From: Brevibacillus laterosporus
GTDB lineage: Bacteria; Bacillota; Bacilli; Brevibacillales; Brevibacillaceae
Length of the DNA stretch: 64,000 nucleotides
Assembly (NCBI RefSeq): GCF_030489605.1
Contig: NZ_JAUKFY010000006.1
Coordinates: forward strand, 1 to 64,000
Direction of reading: 5' to 3'
Below, piece by piece: positions 41,343 to 49,060 of this stretch. The notes beneath the pieces are model-generated. The model saw only the letters and a list, made by a program, of their open reading frames with translations, was not told where the DNA came from and did not search any database. Numbering within the stretch: position 1 is the stretch's first letter; each line of letters begins with the position of its first letter. Position numbers and translations under genes: made by a program.

Positions 41343-42359
41343 TTACTGATAATGCACTGCCATTTTTTTTATCTTTTCCCTCACATTTAAAATAAGCTCT
41401 TGCGGCTCCTTCACCATAGCCTCCATACCTAGATTCCAAACAAGCTCAGCATAAAAGGGAATTTCAGTATGAGGAATCCTTGTGTCTATCCAGCCTGTCC
41501 CATCGCTGCGCTCTTCAACCACCCGGACTAAATCTAATATCGATTTCGCTTTCCGTGTACCATCTCTTGTCAGCTCAACGACAAAAGGAACGAGACTTTT
41601 CCCGTTTTGTTCACTGTTTATCATCCAATCCATGATGGAGTAATAATGAGGTTTATCCTTTCCCGATTTATTCTGTATGGGGGCTCTTTTTTCACAATCC
41701 GCTTGGGATTGAGCCTGCTTGAAGGTAGCTGCATCTGAATCGCTTATTTCTGCTTGCTTAATCCGATCTGCCCGAAACAGTCGATACGCCTGTCGCTGAA
41801 AACAATAAGCTGGGCAATACCAAAATCCATTGTAGCTATATAAACCGATTGGTTGAATTCTTCTCTTACCTACCCCCTTTTTGCCATCGTATTGAATCGT
41901 CAGAATGGATTGATCAATGGCTGCTTCGAGCAGAACTTCTAAATGATGAGAAGATTGAGCGTACGTAGGATTCCAGAACACAACTCTGTCCCGCATCTGA
42001 TCAATTCGTTTTTTCACATCCTCTGGTAGATAGTGATAAAACTTTTTTAATGCTGCTTTCGTTTCTGTTTGAAAGGGGAGGGAATCAAAAAATTGCAACG
42101 ATTGATATGCAAAAAACATAGCAGTTGCTTCTGTTTCTTTAAAGAAAATAGGAGGCAGCATGCGATCCTGTAATAAATAATAGCCACCCCCTGCTCCCAC
42201 CTCAGAATAGATAGGAACTCCCATTACACTTAGTTCATTTAGGTCACGTAAAATGGTGCGATACGAAACCTTGAATTCCTCTGCCAATTTTCGTGCAGTG
42301 AATTTTCTTTTCGCATTAATCGTCATCATAATTTCAATCAAGCGTTGCGTTTTTGCCAT
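41343..42359 (-). CDS. Helix-turn-helix/WYL-domain transcriptional regulator (YafY-like)
   Basis: 338 residues from the ATG at 42359. A 53-codon longer frame runs back through a clear terminator, so I reject it. The N-terminal DeoR-type helix-turn-helix reads RLIEIMMTINAKRKFTARKLAEEFKVSYRTILRDLNELSVMGVPIYSEVGAGGGY. The WYL region follows (ILTIQYDGKKGVGKRRIQPIGLYSYNGFWYCPAYCFQRQAYRLFRADRI), then a WCX-like end. This class senses ligands or nucleic acids and controls neighbouring genes; the next gene is a DinB protein, a frequent partner. GGGGG lies about 8 nt before the ATG. Confidence 0.86.
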   Translation of the reverse strand: MAKTQRLIEIMMTINAKRKFTARKLAEEFKVSYRTILRDLNELSVMGVPIYSEVGAGGGYYLLQDRMLPPIFFKETEATAMFFAYQSLQFFDSLPFQTETKAALKKFYHYLPEDVKKRIDQMRDRVVFWNPTYAQSSHHLEVLLEAAIDQSILTIQYDGKKGVGKRRIQPIGLYSYNGFWYCPAYCFQRQAYRLFRADRIKQAEISDSDAATFKQAQSQADCEKRAPIQNKSGKDKPHYYSIMDWMINSEQNGKSLVPFVVELTRDGTRKAKSILDLVRVVEERSDGTGWIDTRIPHTEIPFYAELVWNLGMEAMVKEPQELILNVREKIKKMAVHYQ

Positions 42360-42456
42360 ATTGAGCCCCCGTATTATCATCTCTATTTCTTTTACTAGAA
42401 TATAATAAACTTTCAAAACAAAAAACCAAAAAGACTGTGTAGCAACAAACAATAAA

Positions 42457-42504
42457 AAACAGCGTTGAACCTCCTCTTTAACCAAGCTCGGTTCACGCTG
42501 TTTT
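42457..42504. terminator. Strong terminator closing the eight-gene operon
   Basis: AAAACAGCGTTGAACC at 42457-42472 pairs with GGTTCACGCTGTTTT at 42490-42504 over about 15 bp with one bulge. On the minus strand it is followed by TTTTTTATTG, so it fits termination of the P450 operon about 125 bp past the P450 stop. A run of T on the other side allows activity in both directions. Confidence 0.8.
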
Positions 42505-42628
42505 CTATAATATACCATTTTTTAACCGGTTCCCTCTAACGATAGAACGGTATTGTTTTCATCTAATTTTCCCTAAAGCTCCTTTCGCCAGTATTGGCAT
42601 TTTCACTACTGACATCACTGTTAGCTGA

Positions 42629-43942
42629 TTACATCCGTTTATTTACAACCATATGCAAGGCTTTTGGAGACAAAGTTATCGAAGTGTTTACCTCTAGCTT
42701 GTCCTGATTAACTGCTGTTAGCTTGTAGCGTTGAATGATGGCAGCCAAAATCAACACGGCCTCTGCCATCGCAAATCTTTGCCCAATGCACATTCGCGAT
42801 CCACCGCCAAAGGGAAAGTAAACAAACGTCGGTAATTTTTTTTCTAGCCCATCTGCCCAGCGTTCTGGCAGAAATCCCAATGGGTCTTCAAAATAACGGG
42901 GATCACGGTGCATTACATACTGGCTAACTAACACAATCGAATCTTTTGGAATCATATATTCGCCTATCTGAATGTCTTCTGCAGCCTGACGAAGCAAGAT
43001 ATAAGCTGGAGAAAGAAGCCGTAGGGTCTCATTTACCACCATTGTAGTATATTTTAGATTTGGTATATCTTGAATATTGGGTAAACGACCATCAAGCACC
43101 TCACTGATTTCAGCCACCATTTTCTCTGTAGCATCAGGATTTTCAGACAGAAGATAAAAAGCAAACGACAGCGCTGCGCTTGTTGTCTCATGTCCTGCAA
43201 CAATCAAGGTCATCACTTCGTCGCGAATTTGACGATCATCAAGTCCTTCTCCATTTTCATCCCGCATGGAAAGAAGCATTCCTAACAAGTCATCTCCATA
43301 TATACCTGATGATCTTCGTGAAGAAATTAACTGCTGAATCATGTCATCCATCTCTTTTGCACAGCGCTTATAGTTCCCGTACCCCGGAAGCGGCATAGGG
43401 AACATGACAGCCTTAGCGTAATACCTTAAAATCGTCTGCAAGGCTTGAATCAGTTTTTCTTCGTCAATGGTGTTGTTATGTCCAAACAAACTTTTCATTA
43501 CGACATCTAGTGCTAAATTGAGCATGTCGATCTTGATTTCGCGTGTTTCGCCTTCTTGCCAGTTCCCGATGTAACGATTCGTTACTTCAATGATCGTTTT
43601 TCCATAGCTTTCTATCCGCTTTTGGTGGAATTCCGGCGCCATCATTCGCCGGTTGCGCAGCCAATGCTCCCCGTTAGCGGTAAATAAACCTTCCCCTAAT
43701 ATATTTTTGATCAGCTTTGCTTGTAGTCGATCATTTTTTATAAAACTCGATTGTTTTTTGATAAACACTTCTTCTATAAGCTCCGGCTTATTTAACTGAT
43801 AAATGCGTTCATTGAGCAACGGATAATACACGACGTCTCCATACTTGTCTGCGTTTTCCTTAATGAAATCCAGGATATTGTGCAGAGTACGGAACACGTT
43901 GTAAAGAGGTTTATTTGGTCCAGGCGGAAGTGTAACAGTCAT
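42629..43942 (-). CDS. Cytochrome P450, last gene of the HMGR-UbiA operon
   Basis: 437 residues, a stand-alone P450. Visible landmarks: proline-rich start LPPGPNKPLYN, oxygen-binding I-helix IVAGHETTSAALSF, K-helix NETLRLLSP, PERW, and heme loop FPFGGGSRMCIGQRF with the cysteine ligand near residue 382. It resembles the CYP4/CYP102-like lipid hydroxylases more than the soluble antibiotic P450s, but the substrate cannot be told. It has no fused reductase, so it needs outside redox partners; none is encoded nearby. ATG 43942 is chosen because GAGGAGG precedes it; the longer frame overlaps the upstream ligase gene. It starts 10 nt after the ligase stop and is followed by a strong terminator. A late oxidation in this pathway is inferred. 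Confidence 0.88.
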   Translation of the reverse strand: MTVTLPPGPNKPLYNVFRTLHNILDFIKENADKYGDVVYYPLLNERIYQLNKPELIEEVFIKKQSSFIKNDRLQAKLIKNILGEGLFTANGEHWLRNRRMMAPEFHQKRIESYGKTIIEVTNRYIGNWQEGETREIKIDMLNLALDVVMKSLFGHNNTIDEEKLIQALQTILRYYAKAVMFPMPLPGYGNYKRCAKEMDDMIQQLISSRRSSGIYGDDLLGMLLSMRDENGEGLDDRQIRDEVMTLIVAGHETTSAALSFAFYLLSENPDATEKMVAEISEVLDGRLPNIQDIPNLKYTTMVVNETLRLLSPAYILLRQAAEDIQIGEYMIPKDSIVLVSQYVMHRDPRYFEDPLGFLPERWADGLEKKLPTFVYFPFGGGSRMCIGQRFAMAEAVLILAAIIQRYKLTAVNQDKLEVNTSITLSPKALHMVVNKRM

Positions 43943-43952
43943 AATGTCCTCC

Positions 43953-45551
43953 TCAAATGGAAATCGTTTGCTGCTCAAAATTTCCTTGTTCCAATGCCTT
44001 GTTCAGAAGACTATAATCCACTTTTGCATTATGTCTCTTATCAACCGGAATCTGATTCATATAGATAATGGCATCGATGTTTGCCCATTCTAGCATTTCA
44101 GCCAATTCTGCAGTCATATACCTCTTACTCCTTCTTTCCACAATTAATACACGGCGACCGCGATATTGTGTTAAAGCAGTTCGTCCGATCGACTCATCAA
44201 ACGATAGCACGCTTTCCACAGCAAAAGGGAACAAAACTCCTCTTTCATCTTTAATTCGTGCAGCTACTCGCCCCAAAAGCCAGAGCCTTCCCGATTGGTC
44301 AAAATACCCAGCATCCCCGGTTCGATGCCAGACTGTTCCATCCACGCGGAATTTCGTCTCCTCATCTCCTCTTCCATGCAAATACCCGGAAAGCACATGT
44401 GGACCTGTGACGACAATCTCCCCCGCCTCCTCAGGAGTCAGGCAGATGTTTTCAAATTCTGCGCTAGATAAAGACCCCATCGGTTTGCCCCACTGATGAC
44501 GAACAATCCGCACCTGAATCTCTGGAACAGGAGTTCCTACTAAAAGACCTTTTCCTGATTTGATTGCGGTAAGGTCATTCGTATGGATATCGTTCCATTC
44601 TACTTCTGCAATGGGCTCGGCCTCGGTGGACCCATATACGGCCATTATGCTGGCATTAGGAGCAATCCGTTGTAATCTGGACATGAGTCGAGGGAATACT
44701 GGTCCACCGCCACTGAAGATATAGGTAAGCTCAGTTAGAACGATGTCATGTTTTTCGCAGTATCCCAACAGTTGTTCAAAGAACGCTGGTGAAGCTACGA
44801 TTCTCTGTGCATGTTGTTTTTTGAGCTGAGCAATGACGGGACCCGGTTCAATCGCTCCCGGCCGGCGCAGATCACCATTTGGAATAATGCTCCTCATCCC
44901 AGCTCCGAGATTGCACAGTGCAAAAATAGGCAGTGTTGTCATGTCGATTGCTCCAGCTTGCATGTCAAGACTGCGCCGGAGTACCTCGTATTGATCAATT
45001 AAAAATCCATGAGTCCGCACGGTCGCCTTGGGCTCCCCGGTGCTGCCGCTGGTAAAGGTGATGAGCGCGGGTGTGTCATGTGAGCATAAGTGGCATTGAC
45101 TGTACTCAGTAGCATTGGTTTGTGTAGTTAAAGAAATGGCTCCAGGCAATCTCCTCCCAATCACAAACTTATGCGGAATTTTTCGAATAGCTGGGGACAA
45201 CAGCCTCAATAGCTGAGCTTTTGGGCTTGCAATCAGCGCTTTAGGTGGGTTTAACGTGCAGCATCGTTCAATATGATTTTTACCAGCAGATGGATCAAGA
45301 AACATCGCAATCAACCCAAGTCTGAAGATTGCTACTAAGGTGATATACAACTCAATCGACATTGGATAAAAGAGTAGAACCGTATCACCTGCCACTAACC
45401 CTTGTTTCTTGAAAATACCTGCGACTTGAGCAGATCGTTTGTCCAGATCGGCAAAAGTTAGTTGACGGGTCTCTTTGTCTGGCATATCCTGTATCGCAAT
45501 CGCATTTGGGCTATTTTGAATATGAGGTTTCACAATTTCAAAGATATTCAT
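43953..45551 (-). CDS. Acyl-adenylating ligase, OleC-like AMP-binding protein
   Basis: 532 residues of the ANL superfamily. The P-loop is ALITFTSGSTGEPKATVRTHG, followed by IMAVYGSTEAEPIAEVE, YLHGRGDEETKFRVDGTVWHRTGD and a C-terminal domain with AKVDYSLLNKALEQ. The middle (TLPIFALCNLGAGMRSIIPNGDLRRPG) recalls OleC, which turns beta-hydroxy acids into beta-lactones, and related fatty acid ligases. It should activate a carboxylic acid with ATP as adenylate or thioester. Its ATG overlaps the stop of the GNAT gene by 4 nt, so the two are coupled, and the P450 follows 10 nt downstream. There is no carrier protein gene nearby to accept the acyl group. Ligase class is firm; OleC chemistry is a guess. 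Confidence 0.82.
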   Translation of the reverse strand: MNIFEIVKPHIQNSPNAIAIQDMPDKETRQLTFADLDKRSAQVAGIFKKQGLVAGDTVLLFYPMSIELYITLVAIFRLGLIAMFLDPSAGKNHIERCCTLNPPKALIASPKAQLLRLLSPAIRKIPHKFVIGRRLPGAISLTTQTNATEYSQCHLCSHDTPALITFTSGSTGEPKATVRTHGFLIDQYEVLRRSLDMQAGAIDMTTLPIFALCNLGAGMRSIIPNGDLRRPGAIEPGPVIAQLKKQHAQRIVASPAFFEQLLGYCEKHDIVLTELTYIFSGGGPVFPRLMSRLQRIAPNASIMAVYGSTEAEPIAEVEWNDIHTNDLTAIKSGKGLLVGTPVPEIQVRIVRHQWGKPMGSLSSAEFENICLTPEEAGEIVVTGPHVLSGYLHGRGDEETKFRVDGTVWHRTGDAGYFDQSGRLWLLGRVAARIKDERGVLFPFAVESVLSFDESIGRTALTQYRGRRVLIVERRSKRYMTAELAEMLEWANIDAIIYMNQIPVDKRHNAKVDYSLLNKALEQGNFEQQTISI

Positions 45552-46576
45552 GCTTCCCTCTCCAATTTTTTAGCAAATAAGGTGTAATCACGAAGAATGT
45601 AGCCTTCATTCGCATTAAACCTTGTGGATCTATTTTCTTGGATCATTAACGCATTAATCGCGCGTTGGTAACCTAGCTTCTGAGCCAAATCATAGACTGC
45701 CTTCACGAGAAAGGAGCCTATTTTATACCCTTGGTAGTCTGGATCAACAGCCAGCGTCTTTAAGATTACCTGATCGACTGCTTTTCCCATTTGGGCTTGC
45801 ATCACATCTGGTAAGGTGAACATAAATCCGACCAGTCGATCACCATGCTCGGCTAGCAAAACCAGTTCCGGGTTAATATATGGAACAATCTTTTTATATT
45901 GTTTTAAGAACTCATTTTCACTGATATCGGTGTACAAAAAATTTTGACGAAAAGCTCGGATCGAGAGTTCATAGATTCGTTTTAGCTCCTCATCGATTTT
46001 TGTCAACTCCAACTGCCGGATGCGAATGCCAAACTCATTCATATGCTGTGTCAGTTGCTTGTACCGTTTTTGCTCATATTCCTGCCCCTCTTCTCCCAAA
46101 TCTCTATGATCGAGATCAACAACACGCGATAAATAGTGAGATAGCGGTTCGAAGCCATCCTGCGTAAAATGATCTGCCCATTCCAAGGGTGTATTTGGCT
46201 CAAGGAAGAAGGGAAGATCTCCTTTTGTTTTCGTAACCAATCGGTGTGTTCCCCACGTATTCCCATCCATTGGCCCTATCGCGATTGTACATCCCTTTGC
46301 AGCCAATTCTGTTGAACACAGTTGCAGGAGCTCATTTGCTGCAGGAGCATTTCGAACTGCATAGTGTCCAATTACACCGACCTGATGATCTTGATATTCT
46401 GGTACGTTTGACCACCATAGCGAACAGCGTGCGGCTACGCCTTCCTTGTCTAGTATCATCCAGTGAGCATCAGCATTCGATTCGTCCAGAGAATCGATCC
46501 GATTTGCAGAAGGCCCCGGTAGTGAGCAAAACTCTTCCTTTAACTCGGTATTTGTAACCTGCACTGCTTTTAACAT
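45548..46576 (-). CDS. GNAT-family acyltransferase, two-part
   Basis: 342 residues. The C-terminal part has the GNAT acetyl-CoA-binding pattern, VILKTLAVDPDYQGYKIGSFLVKAVYDLAQKLGYQRAINALM, and the N-terminal half (WMILDKEGVAARCSLWW, IAIGPMDGNTWGTHRLV) looks like a second, degenerate GNAT unit. Such proteins move an acyl group from CoA or a carrier to an amine or hydroxyl. Coupling to the adjacent acyl ligase by a 4-nt overlap suggests it uses the acyl group that the ligase activates, for example to acylate an amino group added by the DUF3419 enzyme. It starts 33 nt after the membrane kinase gene. The acceptor is unknown. Confidence 0.78.
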   Translation of the reverse strand: MLKAVQVTNTELKEEFCSLPGPSANRIDSLDESNADAHWMILDKEGVAARCSLWWSNVPEYQDHQVGVIGHYAVRNAPAANELLQLCSTELAAKGCTIAIGPMDGNTWGTHRLVTKTKGDLPFFLEPNTPLEWADHFTQDGFEPLSHYLSRVVDLDHRDLGEEGQEYEQKRYKQLTQHMNEFGIRIRQLELTKIDEELKRIYELSIRAFRQNFLYTDISENEFLKQYKKIVPYINPELVLLAEHGDRLVGFMFTLPDVMQAQMGKAVDQVILKTLAVDPDYQGYKIGSFLVKAVYDLAQKLGYQRAINALMIQENRSTRFNANEGYILRDYTLFAKKLEREA

Positions 46577-46609
46577 GTCGAATATTCCCCCTACTCCTTT
46601 AGCTGTTCA

Positions 46610-47929
46610 TTAAAAAAGCAGAATTCCCAAAATAGAACCAACCGCTGCGCATATTGGCTGGATTAACACGGCTGCCTTCGACCTTTTAAAGACAAAGAGA
46701 TAGTAAATACCGCTCGCCATAAGCATGCTTACTGCCGCCCAAATCGAATGGACAACCACTTCGCTGCTCAGGCCTGAACGAAGCACTAAAGCCGTCAATG
46801 TCAGCCCCCAGTTTTTCAAAATGTTTAAAAAAAGGTAAATTAACAGATGTCTTTTTTGAGATGACTGAAAGATTTCCGTCAGACTAAAACAAATGGATTG
46901 GGCCAATAGACCGATTAGAAATGCGAAGAAAAACACTTCACTTTGTGTTTGCTGGTACAAAAATAACCATACAAAACTCATTGTATACGTGGCGATGAAT
47001 AGGCCTATTTTTTTGCTGGAAAAAAGCTCAGTTGAACTCTTTAAAATAATGGGCGATGATACAGAATGCAGCAGCAATACCAATAGAAAGTCTGCTCCAC
47101 CAATAGCCCAGCTCACATAAGAAATGACTGATATTCCCATCAAGGCCTGTGGACACACTACCTTAGTTCTCCTGCATGCTTCAAGCAAGATAAACAGTAG
47201 GAGTGCCAGCGAGAGCGCCAAGAGCAAATGAGCATTGTCTTTTGCGATGAGAAACTTGAGCATCATAAAGCTCACGATCGGCACAACCAAATTATCCTTC
47301 CCGCCCCAGGAAACGGACTCAGCTAGGGTGGCTAACAGCGAAACTGTGATGGAAATCATTAAATTAGCCATCCCGTCCATCGGAAAAAATAAAAATAAGG
47401 TGATGTGAGTCGATAAAAAGGCAACTAAAAAGAAGGCAAAAGATCCTTCTATACTCTTCACACCCTCGGGCACCACGTACCTCACCTGACCGTAGCGAAC
47501 GCCGACAAGAGCAGCGATCGCATCAGCTAACGTGAGAATGATGAGCGAAATACTGTACAGAACCCTTTCTTCTTGTTCCGTAAAAAGGAGAAGAATGGCA
47601 ATACTCATCACAAAGTACATCTCACCAAATGAATAACGCGAAACATCAGATAAGATTTTTCCAGGTCCATTCTTTAGCCGAGTAACTCGGAAAAGAAATA
47701 GAACAATTGCGACAAACCCTAATACAACCATTACAGGCCAATCCTGACCAAAAAGCCATGGAGCAATCAATGCGAATGTACCAGAGCTCATATGAAAAAG
47801 CTTACGAACCCATTCTGGATCAGGCTGGTACCTGACTTGGTAAAAACGCAAACCCGCAATCAACAATCCTATAGCGGCAAGCATCAGCACAATACCGAAC
47901 CATGGATGTAAGGGAATAATACCACTCAT
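46610..47929 (-). CDS. Membrane CTP-dependent prenol/dolichol kinase homologue with extra C-terminal membrane half
   Basis: 439 residues, almost all membrane segments (about 12-13). Residues about 30-230 match the dolichol kinase/phytol kinase family (SEC59, DGK1, VTE5): WVRKLFHMSSGTFALIAPWLFG, LADAIAALVGVRYGQVRY, then KSIEGSFAFF and ESVSWGGKDNLVVPIVSFM. The D-A-I-A-A-x-V-G, K-S-x-E-G-S and D-N-L-x-x-P motifs are the CTP and catalytic signatures. These enzymes phosphorylate long-chain isoprenoid alcohols at the membrane. A further 200 residues with about six helices follow, which I do not recognise and which most family members lack. The start overlaps the stop of the DUF3419 gene by 4 nt. 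Kinase family is well supported; the substrate is not. Confidence 0.78.
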   Translation of the reverse strand: MSGIIPLHPWFGIVLMLAAIGLLIAGLRFYQVRYQPDPEWVRKLFHMSSGTFALIAPWLFGQDWPVMVVLGFVAIVLFLFRVTRLKNGPGKILSDVSRYSFGEMYFVMSIAILLLFTEQEERVLYSISLIILTLADAIAALVGVRYGQVRYVVPEGVKSIEGSFAFFLVAFLSTHITLFLFFPMDGMANLMISITVSLLATLAESVSWGGKDNLVVPIVSFMMLKFLIAKDNAHLLLALSLALLLFILLEACRRTKVVCPQALMGISVISYVSWAIGGADFLLVLLLHSVSSPIILKSSTELFSSKKIGLFIATYTMSFVWLFLYQQTQSEVFFFAFLIGLLAQSICFSLTEIFQSSQKRHLLIYLFLNILKNWGLTLTALVLRSGLSSEVVVHSIWAAVSMLMASGIYYLFVFKRSKAAVLIQPICAAVGSILGILLF

Positions 47930-49029
47930 ATGATTTCCTCCAGTACAAACGCACTGTAAAAGAAAGCCTTATCCTGCTTAAAAAGTTCCTGACTCAAGCC
48001 GGTGAGCGGACGAAGCGACTCCTCCAGGCTCGCAGGACGACTTCGGGGAACCAGCATGTTCCAGTAAGCCAATCGTCCTTTTTTCCTCCCCGCTTGTACC
48101 AAGACCTGTAGTAAGTTTTCATATTGGTCTTCGGACATATATTCAAAAATGTCACTAAGATTGTACTTATCAAATGCGTTTTTGCCTGCATGCTGTAAAT
48201 ACTCTTCAACTGATAAGCAATGCCATTCAATTCGATGCAGGTTGTTTCGTATAGCATCAAAATTTTCAGGTCTTAATGCATAAGGTAATGCATTGCTATG
48301 TCGCCCTAGTAAAATCCATTGAAGATAAGGATTTTGCATAGGATCAAGCTCAGTTAGGGCATATTGGGCTCTTTGTAGAATCCTTGCTGCCACACTGCCC
48401 TCTACATAGCGGAAAAAACGGGTATCACGCCCCAGCCTTCCCATGACAAAACGGGAGAAAAAGAACTGGAACATCAATCTCCAACGTAGCGTATTCCACT
48501 CTTTTTGATAAAACGCGCGGCGATCCTTTGTCGTACGATTTTGAAGAAGCCTTTCCACTCGAGAGCGGGAGTGTACAAGAGGTAAGATCGAATTGCGAAA
48601 CATTGAAAAATACTGCTCAAATTTGCCAATGCTTCCGATCCCGGATTCTATAGCAGTTGATTGGGAATCCCAATAGTTTTTTACCAGCGGTGTGAGCTGC
48701 TTGCGGCATTTTTGGTATAGTTCATTTCGCCGGTTACTTGGGATTGAGCCCATAAGTTCTAACAGTTCAGTATGTGTCAAAGCAGAATAGGCTGCCACGC
48801 GCAATTCCAAGCAGGCAAGCTGTGTATGGCTCAAATCTAGTGCAACAACACGCTCTGGCGACTTGCTTAGCATCGCTAGTGCATTGTCCCCAGAAGAGGC
48901 GATAGCCAAACAGTTGTCTCCAGGCTGAATATCTAGTGCCTCGAGGAGGATGTCAGCATCCTCCCAGCACTGGGCATAACGGATTAAGGAAAAGTCAACT
49001 TCGCTAGCTAGCTTGGGACGCGCATCCAT
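47926..49029 (-). CDS. BtaA-like DUF3419 aminocarboxypropyl transferase
   Basis: 367 residues. The N-terminus has the DUF3419/BtaA signature YAQCWEDADILLEALDIQPGDNCLAIASSGDNALAML followed by VVALDLSHTQLACLELRVAAY, a class I methyltransferase fold that binds S-adenosylmethionine. The C-terminus has FDKYNLSDIFEYMSEDQY and GRLAYWNMLVPRSRP, also in family positions. BtaA moves the 3-amino-3-carboxypropyl group of S-adenosylmethionine onto diacylglycerol in betaine lipid synthesis. Its usual partner, the N-methyltransferase BtaB, is not in this window, so the product could be a homoserine ether lipid or something else. ATG 49029 follows AGGA; the frame upstream of it overlaps the preceding gene. 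Coupled to the downstream kinase gene. Confidence 0.82.
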   Translation of the reverse strand: MDARPKLASEVDFSLIRYAQCWEDADILLEALDIQPGDNCLAIASSGDNALAMLSKSPERVVALDLSHTQLACLELRVAAYSALTHTELLELMGSIPSNRRNELYQKCRKQLTPLVKNYWDSQSTAIESGIGSIGKFEQYFSMFRNSILPLVHSRSRVERLLQNRTTKDRRAFYQKEWNTLRWRLMFQFFFSRFVMGRLGRDTRFFRYVEGSVAARILQRAQYALTELDPMQNPYLQWILLGRHSNALPYALRPENFDAIRNNLHRIEWHCLSVEEYLQHAGKNAFDKYNLSDIFEYMSEDQYENLLQVLVQAGRKKGRLAYWNMLVPRSRPASLEESLRPLTGLSQELFKQDKAFFYSAFVLEEII

Positions 49030-49060
49030 TGTTACTTCCTGAGCGAGATTTCCAATATTA

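Noticed and set aside
42360-42518. N-terminal extension of the WYL regulator by 53 codons
   Set aside because: The extension runs through the strong terminator at 42457-42504 and is hydrophobic; the ATG at 42359 directly precedes the helix-turn-helix.
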